A stretch of 64,000 nucleotides of DNA from Glaciozyma antarctica PI12 (GCA_002917775.1 KZ627159.1:1-64000); one strand, 5' to 3'. Counted from the first letter of the stretch, positions 34,353 to 46,436 are shown. The notes: generated by a model from the sequence alone, not told the origin. Program-made: numbers and translations.

Positions 34353-35352
34353 CTAGATCTTGTTCAAAACCCACAGATCATCCCCCAAGAAAGCCACGTT
34401 CTCGACGCCAACATTCTTGTTCAAACGCTTGATGTCGTTTGTACTCATCGTCGTCAATCCGATCCCAAGCGCCATCTCCTTGCCTGCGGCGTGGACAGCG
34501 ACGGGGGTGCCGACGGGGAGGTTCTCGGTGGAAAGGGCGGCGGTGGGAGATGTTAGGCCGGGGCTAGTGGAGGGAAGGCGTCGAAGAGAGGAGAGTAAAG
34601 CGGTCGGGGAGGAATTGAGGAAGGAGGAGGGACAGAGGATTAGCGTCCGCGCGGGCATCTCGAGGGGAACGCGACGCACCACATGATGTTGGCTCCTGCT
34701 AGCACAAACTTGATCGCTCCCCGGTCGACCTGTACGCGAGGTAGCATCTCAGGATCTACGCCACCAGCACATCAGCTCCCGTCCTCTGTTTCACGCGGAA
34801 TGAGCTACTCACACCGGTGCAAGATCTTGAGAGTAGGGTAGTAGGGTCCGTCAAAGTGCTGGAAGAACAGTGGCTCGCCGTGTAGGACAAGGATGGAGAC
34901 GTGCTCTCGACTGCAAAGTGCGGCATCAGCTCTGCCCTCCCTCGAGCTCCCGAACAGCAACTCACCACTTGACGAGCGTCAACCCTTCCTTCTTTGGCCA
35001 CAGCACATCCAGCAGCGTAAGCACCTCCTCCTCCTGCACCTCCTGCACCTCCTCGACCACCTCCTTCCGTCCTCCCTTCCCTCCCTTGCCCTTCTCCTTC
35101 TTCGCGCCCTTCTTCCTCACCACCTCCTCCTCCTCTGCACTGCCGTCGTCCGAATCCTTGGCGCGCGAAGGGGCGGGAACGGAGGGGGCGGAGAGGAGAG
35201 GGATCTGGGCGAGGAGCTTGGTGCGGATCGCTCGTTGAGCGGAAGACTTCATGGAAGTCGACGAGGCGATGTCCTCTTTGGGATTGAATCTGCGCGGGCA
35301 GAGGTTAGCGCGGTAGGATGGAGAGGTGCTGCAGAGCGTACTTTCTGAACAT
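34353..35352 (-). CDS. TMA20: TMA20/MCT-1 translation reinitiation and recycling factor
   Basis: Five exons (35352-35342, 35289-34966, 34910-34813, 34755-34680, 34563-34353) encode 239 residues. MCT-1/Tma20 works with DENR/Tma22 on the small ribosomal subunit, removing tRNA and helping reinitiation. Visible are the N-terminus MFRKFNPKEDIASS, the joint REHVSILVLHGEPLFFQHFDGPYYPTLKILH, and the PUA domain with VQVDRGAIKFVLAGANIM, CPGLTSP and GIGLTTMSTNDIKRLNKNVG. The protein is about 55 residues longer than human MCT-1 because of a Lys/Glu/Val-rich insert near residues 45-95. Exon 1 holds only 11 coding bases. Confidence 0.93.
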
Positions 35353-35624
35353 GGCAGCAGCAGAGAGGTTGGTGGAAGGTGATGGGAGGAGGAAGAGGAG
35401 CGGGAGGTGACGGCTCTCCTTTGGGGCGTCGAAGGCGGATCTCTCAAGCTCTGGCAAACGTCTCTGAAGCAGCGTATTCAATTCGGAAAGCAGCAGCAAC
35501 AGACTCTGTCGGCGTCGACAGCATCCTCGCAGTAACGCTCCGTAGCAATCTCAAGATGCCAGCTCCGATACACCCCATTGCAGTCCCCAGTTTAGTTCCA
35601 GTAGCTCAGCAAGGTGCTCTCCAC

Positions 35625-36313
35625 CTAAGCCTGAAGCCATCCCTCCGCCCTCGCCCTCTCCAGCACTGTCTCCCAATCCTCCTCCTTGCCCGGCTCTCCG
35701 CCTCGCACGAGCTCCTTGAAGGAATCGACATTCTCTCCCTCGAGCTGCGCGTAGAGGTGAGGGTAGACTTGAGAGAGAGAGATCTATCAGCTTCCGCCCC
35801 GCAAGAAGCGGAGAGCTGTCGACTCACCGTCCGTCGCCGAAGCCTCCCAGCTAACGACCTTCCACGCGCTCAAGCGAGCGTAGTCGCACTTGAGCAAGGT
35901 GACTGCTGGCACGTCCACGAAGAATCGGGAGAGGGTGCCGGAGAGCTGAGCGTCGGTTGAGAAGTGGAGAAAGCCGTCCTGGGTACGTGGGGAGTCGTCA
36001 ACTGCTCGTTCAGCCGTGCGCGGTGAGGGGTGGCGACTGTGAAGCTGCAGCGCTCTCGTAGGAGTGTGTAATAGCTTCCGCGAAGGTCACCCCGGACTGG
36101 TACTCTACTCACCTTGGCGTCGAGCTCCGAAACGGCGAACTCGTGGCTGGCGGGGATGGGGATGGGGAAGGCGTAGCGAGGTTCGAGGCTGTGGTGTGGA
36201 ATGATCTTGTAGATGTAATTGGGCAGAACAGCTGGCGTTCGGCGGGACACTTCTCGTCGTCGTTAGCATCGCGGTGTGGGGGAGTGGTGCGGTCCATCGG
36301 GAGAGTACGTACT
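35625..36313 (-). CDS. DUF952 family protein with a start codon split by an intron
   Basis: Coding parts 36313, 36249-36113, 35978-35828 and 35767-35625 give 143 residues. DUF952 is a small, widely spread domain without a settled function. Family blocks are NYIYKIIPHHSLEPRY, DGFLHFSTDAQLSGTLSRFF, VTLLKCDYARLSAWKVVSWE and YPHLYAQLEGENV. No ATG exists in frame in the exon that opens the domain. The upstream exon ends in A directly before GTACGT, and the next exon starts TG after a GCTAAC branch site and AAG acceptor, so splicing forms A|TG. The joined N-terminus is MSRRTPAVLPNYIYKI. The intron between exons 2 and 3 is 134 bases, longer than its neighbours. Confidence 0.8.
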
Positions 36314-36881
36314 TGTTGACGATTAAGGAGGTGAGAGGGCAACAGCAACGTTCCTAGGACTTGCGAAGGGTTTTCTAACACTTCAACTCAGCTCCCGTCG
36401 TATCCGCCAAAAGGGAAGACTCTTCCTTGACCACTAGGACACTCAGCCCAGCAGCTCTCACCAGCGTCCAGCCGCCGACCGCCTCTCCAACCGCCTCAAG
36501 AGCCAGCGCAGCGCGTCACCACGCAGTCGTTACCGCCGCCTCTTCTCCCCCGCTTCCCGAGGACGCAGCCCGCGTGGACGGATAGGAAGTACCACCAAGG
36601 TACGTGGTTACCCTGGCCTACGTACGCGGGCGCTAGCTGGACGGACGGAAGGAGGTGCTGCTCTCGGGGCCGTTGCTGGGTCACGCGGGCGCGAAGGCGG
36701 TATCGTTGGGGGAAGAGGGCCACTCTGCAGGCGTGGGGAGCTCTCTACCTAGCGCGACTGGTTCAGGTGGAGCAGGACAGCGGCTCGGTGTTTAGGCAAC
36801 TCGGAGGCTCGGCATCCTCGCAGCCATTCAACAAAGAAGCTGATGCCTTCCTCCCTTCTCTCCCAGTAATAGCTAGGCACC
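36314..36881. promoter_or_regulatory. Divergent promoter region
   Basis: About 570 bases between the DUF952 gene (minus) and the ArfGAP gene (plus). The 5' leader of the DUF952 transcript must lie here. No gene seen. Confidence 0.5.
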
Positions 36882-38886
36882 ATGTCCAAGGTAGCAGATC
36901 GGAACCAGGTGTGCCCTCTTCAAACCGTCTCGATCTCAGCCTGCAGCAGCTCACACCTTCCGACGCAGCGGCAACTTCTCGAGCTGCTCAAGCTCCCAGG
37001 CAACGACGTATGCGCAGACTGCAAGAGTAGGAACGTGAGTGGGCTGCACGCACGGAACGATTTTACTGGCGGAGTGGGAGCTAACCGAATCCTCGCAGCC
37101 TCGATGGGCGGCCTACGACCACGGAACCTTCATTTGCGTCGTCGTGCGTAGTCCTCGGCGCTGCTCTACGACCAAGCTAACGCTCAAGTGAACGCAGTGT
37201 GCTGGAGTACACAGGAAGATGGGCTCGCACATCTCCAAGGTCAAGTCCTTGACGCTCGACACCTGGTCCCGCGAACAAGTCGACGTGCGTCCTTGTTCCT
37301 CGTCCCTTGCTTCGCACGAATGCTGACCCCCGACACAGCACATGAAGGCGCGCGGCAACTCCTACTCCAACTCTCTTCTCAACCCAGACGAGTACCGCAA
37401 TCCGTGCGTTTTCCTCAGCTCGCCGCGATCCCTACTCACGCTTCCATCGCATAGCCCTCCAACCTCTCTCGACGAGTCAGAGCGCGACTCGCAACTGGAG
37501 AAGTTCATTCGCAGCAAGTACGAAGCACGCGCGTTCTCCGCTCCCGCCACCTCCACCTCGACTCTCCGCGCCCCAGCGCCAGCACCTCCGACCCGATCAG
37601 CAACCTCTCCTCTCCCACCTCGCGCCCACCCATCCCAACCCACCACTCCCGCTCGACCCACCTCATCCTCCAACTCTTCCCCCGAATCGATCAAGCACGT
37701 CCGTTTCCGACCAGCCACGGCACCGATTCCAGACCTCCCGCTTGCGGTCCCCAGCGCCCGAGCTCCAGCGAAAGGGATTCTGAGGCCCAGCAGTGCGCAG
37801 GCGAACGGTTTCGCATCGCAGATCGGAGGAGGAGGAGTGGCTCCACCGACGGTACCGGCGCGACCAGGCTACGCGCAGGTGCAGGCTGCATTCAGCGCGC
37901 TGCCGGTGGGAGGGCCGGGGACGCAGAGTTTTGGAATGGCGAACGGAACGACGAATGGAGGGATGCTGCGACCGCAGATGACGGGGAGCGCGCCTCAGAA
38001 TGGGAGTGCGCAAGCGAGCGTGCAGCAGGAGCCGAGGTTCAACCCTTCGATTTGGGACGACATCGATGCGTTGGCGGGGAAGGCGCCCACGACGTTGGCA
38101 CCTACCTTTAGCTCTCAGCCTTCCTACCTCTCTCCGCAACCTCATCAGCAACAGCAACCTCAGCAACCGCAACAGCCCTCTTTCCAACCCTCACCCTCGT
38201 TACAACCTCCCTCCTTCCAACCCTCGCCTTCGCCCCAACCTCCCTCCTTCCAGCCCTCCGCTTTTTCGCCCTCACTCCCCACCTCGACCTCGTCCTTCTT
38301 CCCCGCCGGACAGTCCTTCGTCCCCTCGTCGCAATTCGGCCAGCAGTTCGCCCAATCCTCCCCCGCCCAACCCGCCATCTTCTCCACCGCCTTCCCCTTC
38401 CAACCCAGCGGCACCACTCCTTTCCCTACTCAATCCTTTCAATCTTCGCCTCTCTACCCTACGCCCGGAATCGGGACACCGACCGGCGGATCGCAGCTCA
38501 CGAATCCGTTCCATTCGAGCATGAGCATGGCGGCGATGGGGAATTCGACGACGCCGGGAGGGACCAACCCGTTCTACAACAGCGCGCCGACGACGAACGG
38601 CGTTTCGATGGCGCAGGGATACTTTCAGCAATCGCAACAGCAACCTCAACAGCAGCAGCAGCAGCAGTCGCAGCAGCTCGAGAGCAGCTTATGGTCGTTC
38701 GCGCCTCAGCAACAGCAGCCGCAGCAGCAGCAGCAGATGTTCGCAGGGCAGTTCGCGCAGCAGCTGGTGTCGACGCCGACGGGGAACCCTTATGGAGGAG
38801 CGATGGGAGGGACGAATCCGTTTGGAGCGGGGTTCGGCGGACAGCAGCAGCAGCAGCAGCAGTATGGACGGACTTGGGGGAGCTGA
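36882..38886 (+). CDS. ArfGAP-domain protein with Gln/Pro-rich tail
   Basis: Six exons (36882-36908, 36969-37034, 37099-37143, 37198-37284, 37339-37403, 37455-38886) encode 573 residues. ArfGAPs stimulate GTP hydrolysis by Arf proteins during vesicle traffic. The zinc finger CADC...CVVC is seen in DVCADCKSRN and GTFICVVCAGVHRKMG, with the arginine-finger region HRKMGSH, then VKSLTLDTW and NPDEYRNP. The remaining 400 residues are low in structure: Pro/Ser/Gln repeats (QPSFQPSPS-like), NPF-type motifs (TNPFYN, TNPFGAG) that may bind EH domains, and long Gln runs. The layout resembles yeast Age2/Gts1 and animal SMAP proteins. The first five exons are short and all in phase. MCR1 starts only 140 bases downstream. 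Confidence 0.9.
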
Positions 38887-39026
38887 GCAAGGAATGTAAA
38901 GGACAGTCCATAGGCCTTGATCTCGCATCTGCTCTGCGGAGCGCTTCGAGAGGGAGCGAGGCGCTCTTGAAATGACCAAGTCATCGATTCGAGCGGTCCT
39001 CCCCTCCTCCCACCACTTTCTCCGAT

Positions 39027-40450
39027 ATGATGCAGCGCGTTATTCCTTCTCTCCGTGGAGCTGTACGTTCCTCTTGAGCCCTGCCAGCAGCTCCCACAGC
39101 AAGCTCCAGCCACGAGCCTAACCCCGCCTCTCCCCCAGGTCCGCTCCTACTCCACCGCTCCCGCCGCGGCCGAATCCTCCAACCTCGCCCCCATCCTCCT
39201 GGGTGCTGGACTCGTAGGCGCTGGAGGGTTTTACTACTCGACTCTCGGATCGGCCAAGAAGAACGACCTCGCCAAGGCCGCGAAGAAGCTCGCCGTCGAT
39301 GCACCTGCTGCTCTCAGCAAGGACGAGTTCCGCAACTTCAAGTACGCCTTGCTCCGCCCGCACGGCTGCCAGATTGAGCTAACCCAGCCCCGTGTGCGCA
39401 GGCTCGAGAAGATCATCCCGTACAACCACAACAGTTCGACGTTCGTCTTCGCTCTCCCCGAGGGCACGCAATCTGGTCTCTCCGTGGCGTCCTGCCTCGT
39501 CGTCAAGTCTGCGACCGAGGGACAGGCACTGGCGAAGAACGGCAAGCCTGCTATTCGGCCTTACACGCCCGTCACTGCGCCCAACGTCGAGGGCAAGATT
39601 GTGCGTTCATGTGTTGCGGGAGATGCAGGAGGGAGCTGATCGCGGTTCGTTGGTGCGCAGGAGCTGCTCGTGAAGAAGGTGCGCTAGGAGTAGCTGTAGA
39701 TGGGGACGGAGCTGACGGTTGTTGCAGTACGTCGGAGGTGCGATGACTGAGCACATCTTTGGCCTCAAGGTCGGCGAGGAGCTCTCGTTCAAGGGACCTA
39801 ACCTCAAGTTCCCCTACAAGGCAAACGAGTTCGAGGTGCGTTGTCCTCACTCCCCTCCCCTGCCCCTCCTCCTCTCCCCTCGCAACCGCAAGCTAACCCT
39901 CGCTCTCCAGTCCATCGCTCTCATCGCCGGCGGTTCCGGCATCACTCCCATGTGGCAGATCATGCAGGAAATTGACGCCAACCCCTCGGACAAGACCAAG
40001 GCGACGCTCGTCTTCGGCAACGTAACCGAGGCCGACATCCTCCTCCGCAAGGAGTTCGAGGACCTCGCCGCGCGCAAGCCCGACCAGTTCAAGGTCCACT
40101 TCGTCCTCGACAAGCCTCCGCCCGAGTGGAGTGGTCCTAGCGGGTTCATCAACCAGGCCATCCTCGCCAAGGCGCTTCCTGCGCCTGCGTTCGGCGACAA
40201 GATCAAGATCTTCGTTTGTGCGTTCTCCTCCTTCCTCGTTCTCTGAAGACGACCTGACGAGCTGTGCGCAGGCGGACCTCCTCCTCAGGTTGAGAGCATC
40301 AGCGGTGGCAAGAAGTCGTTCGCGGATCAGGGACCCCTGAAGGGCGTTCTCGCCGATCTCGGATACACCGAGTCGCAGGTACGGCGCTTCCTCTCTGGCG
40401 TTTGCGAGAACCCGACGCTCACACGAGGTCTTCAGGTCTACAAGTTCTGA
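39027..40450 (+). CDS. MCR1: Mitochondrial NADH-cytochrome b5 reductase
   Basis: Eight exons (39027-39062, 39139-39341, 39402-39600, 39661-39678, 39728-39835, 39911-40217, 40272-40378, 40436-40450) encode 330 residues. Mcr1 passes electrons from NADH through FAD to cytochrome b5 or other acceptors at the mitochondrial surface and intermembrane space. Seen: an Arg/Ser presequence (VRSYSTAPA), a membrane segment (APILLGAGLVGAGGFYY), the FAD motif RPYTPV, AMTEHIFGLKVGEELSFKGP, the NADH motif LIAGGSGITPMWQIM, and CGPPPQ near the C-terminus. One coding exon has only 18 bases (ELLVKK) and the last only 15 including the stop. Two consecutive ATGs open the frame; the first was chosen. Confidence 0.95.
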
Positions 40451-40770
40451 GGAATCGAATAGAATGGTTACATATGAATGAATACGAAGGAGCTTTTTGG
40501 CACAGCTATCTTCGGCCTCGCTGCTTCATCTGCGTTCTCCCTCCTGCACGCAGTCGTTCCGCTTTGCACAGCTCGATCAGCAAGCGGACCCAAACTTCTC
40601 CCTCTCGAAACTTCCTCTCGCGCACATCGCGAACATCGCGCAAAACGGGTCTTTTGAAACGATCAAATCATGTCAAGTTGAGGCGACTACTACCAAGAAA
40701 CTGGGTCCTCCTCAACTCCAGCACCCACGAAAAAGCGATTAAAAGGGATCCTAAGCGGCGACGACGACGT
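40451..40770. other. Convergent intergenic region
   Basis: About 320 bases between the stop codons of MCR1 (plus) and INO1 (minus). No gene seen. Confidence 0.6.
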
Positions 40771-42879
40771 TCAAGCCATCTGGGTGAAGCTAATCAAGTC
40801 GCTCTGGGGCTGGAGCGACAAGCACGCGCGAAGGAAAGTCTCGAGCGCGTTCCTCTGGCGGGAGAGCGAGTTGATAACGTCCGTGCCGGGCTTGACAAGG
40901 GGAGCCTGTGCGATCGTCAGTTTCAGGTTCTTTGACGATGAGGGGAGGAACGGACCTTGAGCATGTAGGACAAGAGGCCGAGGACCGAGTAGAGGCTCTC
41001 GAACTTCGCTGGTGCTGGTAGGTGCGGTAGGTGACGCGGGTAAGGAGCTCGGCGAGGAGGCAGAGATCGATAATGAGGGGGGTAGCGAGGAGCGAGTCCT
41101 GGCACTCGTTGAAGATGTTCTGCGGGAGGAGACGTCAGTGACTGCAATGGGAGAAGACGAGGAAGGAAACGCACGATGGTGGAGCGACCGCCCATGCTGA
41201 TCTCCGAGTAGTACTCGTCGAGCGCACGCTTGTTGTCTCCGACGGCGGGCACGTACTTGATGACGATCTGCAATTTAAGTCGTTAGCAACAAGCGCGATG
41301 GGAGCGAGGCGAGGGAGAGGAACGCACGACGTGATCGGGGTGCTCAGTCTCGTAGCTCTTATCGCCCTTGACGGCGCCCGCAACCGGAGCGATGGGCTTG
41401 TAGAGGAGACTGTTGCTCGCCACCATGTCGTCGACGACCGAGGCCTTGGAGATCTCCTTGGAGCGGAACTGGGCGGGAGCCGAGAGGTTCTTGCCGTCGT
41501 TGTTGCCGAGATGGTTGTACGACGCGATCGAGAGGGGCTTGATACCAGCGCTGACGAGGAAGTCGGCGAGGACGGACTTGATCTGTGATTGCGAGTCGTT
41601 AGCAATGTGTGCGATGAGGGGAGAAGATAGGAACGAACCTTGGTCTGTCCCGACTTGAAGTCGTCTCCACCGATGAAGCTCTTGTGGTGCTCAGCGAGCT
41701 CGATGCATCCAGGAACGAACGTGTTCTGGGGAGCTCCGTTGATGTAGGGGACGCCCTCGAGGATGGCGGCGACGGCGAAGATGGTCGAGGGGGAGACCTC
41801 GAAGTGGTCGTCGCGGATGGCCTTGAGGAGGTTCTCCTTGGTGTCGTGAACGCCGGCGGTAACGTCCGAGTAGCGCTCGGTGTTGGCGGTCCAGAGGATG
41901 ACGACCTGGTCGAGACCGTTGGCGGTCTTGAAGTCGCGGATGTCCTTGCGAATGTGCTCGAGGTGAGCGAGCTTGGACTCTCCGGGGACGACGTTGTCGG
42001 CGCGCTCCTCCTGGTTGGCGTTGATGAACTGGGGGTAGTAGAGCGAGGGGAGAGGCTTGAGGAGCGACATCTGAGGAGCGACCTGGCGCTGGAGATCGTA
42101 GTCGAGGACCTTGGCGCGACGCATGGCCTGGTCGAGAGGCATCGACGAGATGTCCCATCCGCCGACCTGGGGGAAGAACGTGGCTTAGCTTGTGTGCGTG
42201 TGCGCGGGCGATTAAGGAGGGGAGAGTGGGGAGAGGGAAGGGGAGAGGGTGACGACGACGACGAGCGAAATGCGAGACTCACGACGAGGTCGTTGGGGTG
42301 AACCATGGGGAGAACGTCGGAGAAGGGAACGTTGACGTCCTTGCCCTCCTCGTCGGTACCGAGGCGGAGGGTGGAAGCGCGAACGAGGGATCCGATGTAG
42401 TTGGCGTTCTGAGTTCCCTCGCGAGTCGACCACGACATGTTGTGCTTGTTGGCGATGATGGTAGCGGAGAGAGTCGTTCCGTTGTTGCCTCCCCATCCGA
42501 CGAGCATGAGACTGTGAGGAGGGGATCGTCAGCGGGGGGGGCCCCTCGAAAGCGCAGCGACGGAAACTCACCCAGTCTTGGGGACCTTGCGGACGGTCTT
42601 GAACTCGAAGGGCTTCTCGGAAGGCTTGACGGTGTAACGGTCTCCCTCCTTCTTGACCTGGGTCGAGTGGTAGGTGTACTTGGCGAAGAGGGCCTCGTCG
42701 GTGTACTTGAGGTTGGGGCTGTCGACGGTGATGGGCTCGACGGGGCGACGGGCGGCCGTAGGATCGACGGCGACGGTCTCGGAGGAGTAGTTGTTGGCGT
42801 GGCTAGGGGCCGGGGTAGCAGCGGCGCGAGCACCGTTGGAGCCGTTGGAAGCGGAGTTGTCGAGGGCGATGGGCGACAT
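40771..42879 (-). CDS. INO1: myo-Inositol-1-phosphate synthase
   Basis: Seven exons (42879-42572, 42511-42283, 42166-41639, 41582-41328, 41267-41172, 41119-40956, 40905-40771) encode about 571 residues. The enzyme turns glucose 6-phosphate into inositol 1-phosphate using bound NAD, the committed step of inositol synthesis. Visible are the NAD loop [84 protein letters not shown] and [11 protein letters not shown]. The N-terminal 50 residues before [10 protein letters not shown] are low-complexity. Exon 6 is one base short: between VTYRTYQHQ and [16 protein letters not shown] the frame slips near 41005, where one extra A would give a family-like sequence. Likely an assembly deletion. Intron 1 contains a run of eight G. 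Confidence 0.93.
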
Positions 42880-45160
42880 GGTTGGGGATTCGAGTGTTGT
42901 TTGGGTTTAGGGTGAAGGTTGAGCTGGGGGTGTCGGTGAGGGTGATTACGACGTGTGTCTGTCTATACCGGGCGCAGTGATCTTGCGAATACTGCGTTTG
43001 AGAAAAAAGGAGGCGCGTGTCAGTTCCCGCAGACAAGGCCGAGTTCGGGAGAAGATGAGACGAACCCGCGGTGTCCTGGAGGGAGAGAAGCACGAAGAGG
43101 AGAGGAGGCCATCAGTACGAGTGCTCAGAGCGTGGTCCAGCGGGCGTTGAGGACTGACTATTGTGGGACGAGCTGGGTTTGAAAGAAGTGCGTGTCAGTT
43201 GGGGAACGAGCGGGCGACGACGGGAGAAGGATGAGAGCTTACCTGAGAGAGTTGGAGAACGTGTTGGGCGATAGGTAAAGGTTGAAGATTCCCTTTGACT
43301 TTCAAGAGGGAGTTTGAAGGTAAAGGAGGGATGTGGTAGAGAATCAAGAGGAGTTGGCGCTGAGAAGAAGGGGGGACCCGCTCACTCAGAGAAAGTAGCA
43401 AGTAGCAGTCTCTTCTCACCCCGGCGGGCGGTCACCTCCGAGAGAACAGCGGCGACGTAGCGTTCCCGCTCTCGTTTTTGGGGTCCCTGGCCCAGCTGGA
43501 GTGTACTTGGCTTAGGAGCGAAGGCGGGAACTCCGAACCAACAGCGTCTGCGCTCGCATTCCTTCCCTCGCAACCTTCGCAATCACCTTCCAGGTCTCTC
43601 GAGCGTCACTCTCCTTGCTTCGCTCTCCGAACCAGTCTCGTTGGCCAGCAGCACCGCGAGATCTTGCAGCCAACTCGAGCCTTCTAATTCGTTCGACTGT
43701 TCGACTGAATCCCTAGTTTCTCCCCACTAGTAGTTGCCGCGGATGATGATGCGAAGGCCCTCCTGTTCGCAAGGTCGGAGGACGTGTACCGCGGCGAGTA
43801 GTGCTGTACACCAGGATTTTGCCGAAAAGCTCAGCGCTTGCGACGGAGAGATTCGAGCGGAGGCATTCGAGCAAAGGGACGCAGAGGGTGAACAGGCGCT
43901 TGAATGCGTTTGAGCGAGCGCTTTCGTCACTCATCGGAGAGCGATAGAGCAAGAGTATGGGCGAGGGAGAGCTGGCGGAGAAGCTGTCGTGCTGCAATTA
44001 CCAGCGCGAGACGTCCGGACCGTGGCGAGCAGAACTGAGCAAGCTCGCTGCACCTCAAAATTCGCAGAGATCAAAGGTCTGGCTGCTCCCGAAGCGGTAG
44101 AGAACGACAGACGAGAGTGATATGTGGGTGGGCATCTGAACCTGGGTACCTCGGGTTAGGCCGATTGGTGGTAGGGGTAGATTGAGAGAGCGTGGCGAGA
44201 GGAAAGAGAGGGAGATGAGTCGGCGCTCGTGGTCTGAGGCCCGAAATGCGCTCCGCAGAGTGTTGAGCCTCTCCTCGTCCAAAGCCTCGGTAACGAGCGA
44301 AACGCTTTCTTGCCGCAGCCCCTCCTGAGCATCTCGAAGTCCACAGTCGCGCCGACTGCGAGCTAGAAGCAGTGCCTGTCCTTGAGTCCCTTCGCAGCAG
44401 CTTGTCGGTCAGAATTCGGGCGTGCGTGCGCCGACTTATAAGAGAAGACATTCCTGATACCTTCCCGTCGTCGCAGTCGTGCGGGAGAAGAGGAGGTGGA
44501 GAGCGTACGCGAGCTGCAAGGCCGTCGAGGAGGAGAACTGCTGGAGAAGGAGCTCCGGCGCCGCTGTCCTGCTGCGTGCCGACCTCCAGCGCCCTCGCGT
44601 TTCCCAAGCAGACCAGCATAGAGCGAAATGCCGTCGATTCGAGTTGCGTGAGGAGTGGCAGGAGGGCGACCTGCAGACGCCCAAGTCGTTCGTTCCTTCG
44701 CTCTCACTCTCCTCCTCCTACCCTCAGCTCGCTCATTTCTCAGCACAGAGGCCAACCTCGTCAACCCCTCTACGACCCCCAGACCACTCCGCACCCGCCC
44801 CTCTCCGCGCACCGACGCCCGGGAGCTTGAAACCACGCGCCTGCCTTCGACCTTCAGGTGCGTTCAGTCCTCGCTCAAAAGGAGAGGTGCTTGGGGGACC
44901 GGTGAAAGGATCGTTGCGGGAGGAGTGTGTGGGAAGGAGGGATCGCAGGAGCTGGGGTTGCAGCGGGAAGGAGGTGCGAGTTGTGTTGCTGGCCGACTGT
45001 TCGCTGGTCAGCTGGTACGAGGCCTGCAGGACTGTCGGCTGTCCTCGTGGACTGGGACGAGCTTCAGTACCAGCTCAAGAAGCTGCCAACGCACCCGCGG
45101 AGGAACGCCAGCTGACTCTTGCTCCCAACAGCACCTCGCTCCCTCTCGACGAACGCACGA
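42880..45160. other. Gene-poor region with an unresolved minus-strand candidate
   Basis: This 2.3 kb region separates INO1 (minus) from MED4 (plus). The INO1 side should hold its promoter. Between 44619 and 43713 the minus strand shows several open pieces that could be exons of one gene: MLVCLGNARALEVGTQQ (from 44619), ALDEERLNTLRSAF (near 44270) and a final piece AFKRLFTLCVPLLECLR ending at 43713. I could not join them in phase or name them. Leader introns of MED4 probably lie at 44850-45140 (a GTGCGT donor near 44858 and a CAACAG acceptor near 45130). Confidence 0.4.
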
Positions 45161-46004
45161 ATGGCCGTCCCTCCCTCCTCCCCACCGCCCCTCACGCCAG
45201 CCCAGGTCGCCCTAATCCCCTCCCGCTCCCTTCCCATCGCCTCCCAGCTCTCCCACCTCCTCGCAGAGTTCAAGACCCTCTCCCTCGCCCTCTTCTCCGT
45301 CCTCTCCACATCTACCCTTTCCCCGACCTCCACCAGCACGATCTACGCGTCCCTCTCGACGCTCGACCAAAAGCTCGCCGACGTCCTTTCTCTCGCAGCG
45401 GAGCATCAACGACAGCAGCGACACATTGACTCGCTCGTCAACTCCCTGCGGTCTACGGACCTCGCCTGGCGCTCCACAACCTCCACCCTCCATTCAGCCC
45501 TCTCCACCCTCACTCCCACCATCACCTCAGGCGCTCTAGACCGGCAACTCATCGCCGCTTCAGCTCCCTCAAAAGCGGGTCTAACCCCCTCAACTCTCCT
45601 ACGCCCTAGCGCCCTACACCTCGCGCCCTTCACCTGCGCTCCTCCGAGCTCCGGATCTTCCCGCCTGAACAGCGTGCAGCGAGTATGGACCCGAGTGGGA
45701 GGGGATTGCCGAGTGGGGCGTTCCCGCCTTTCCCGACCGAGGGAGCTATGCGGCGCGGGAGGCTGCAGTTTGGGCAAAGTGGGGTGGATGTTGGGGAGAC
45801 GGGGGAGGTGGGAGGTGAGTCCCTGTTGACTGGATTGCGCGGAGTGGGAGCTGACGAGAAATTGCGCCGACAGTGCGAGTCGAGAAGGAGAAGGAGGAGG
45901 AGAAGGTCGATCCGGGGACGAGGTTGCAGTTGCAGGCGAAGCAGCACGAGGCACCACCAGCGGACGAGTTTGTGTTCGATCTGGACCTCAATCCGGACAT
46001 GTAA
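45161..46004 (+). CDS. MED4: Mediator subunit 4
   Basis: Two exons (45161-45814, 45874-46004) encode about 261 residues. MED4 is part of the Mediator middle module that links activators to RNA polymerase II. Features: a helical, coiled-coil-type N-terminal half (QLSHLLAEFKTLSLALF, TLDQKLADVLSLAAEHQRQQ), then the family-type segment GLTPSTLLRPSALHLAPFTCAPP, followed by FPPEQRAAS and PPFPTEGAMRRGRL, and an acidic end EFVFDLDLNPDM. The frame slips by one base at CTCCTCCGAG (45641-45650): one more C gives APPELRIFPPEQ, which continues the family pattern, so an assembly deletion is likely. The first ATG in frame before the helices was taken; longer open sequence upstream begins without ATG. Confidence 0.72.
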
Positions 46005-46436
46005 TTCAGACGTGCTGGTCGTGCTGGAAAGGAACGAGGTCGTTGAGGTCGAGGCGAGGCGAGGTGTTGTTGCGAAGCTGGCTTCCGCGCGTTTTGGTGC
46101 TTCGTTCCCAACATTGCAGCTCCACAGCGGACTACCGTGGAAAAACTACTCTCGTGACCGCTCCCCGACCTCTCTTTGCGAAGTCGGTTGCGCCCTTCGC
46201 GCTGAGGACTTTGGAGGACTCGAAGCTCGAAGAGGCTCGAAGCTGGAAGAGGAGCTTCGTCGCGCATAATCCTCTTTTCCTCTTCCCACACCTCAGATCG
46301 CAGGCTGGCCCTTCAGGACCTCTCAAGCTAGCTTGCGCCTACGTGAGTCTTTAATTCCGCTCTCAGCCTGGCAGGCTCTCCCCGCTAACCAACACCTCCC
46401 CGCAGACCTCACCTCTCCCTCCCGCCCCCTCCCCAG
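46005..46436. other. Intergenic region with probable leader intron
   Basis: About 430 bases between MED4 and the F-box/LRR gene. Near its right end a GTGAGTCT site (about 46342) and a CTAACC...CGCAG acceptor (about 46405) look like an intron in the 5' leader of the next gene. Confidence 0.45.
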
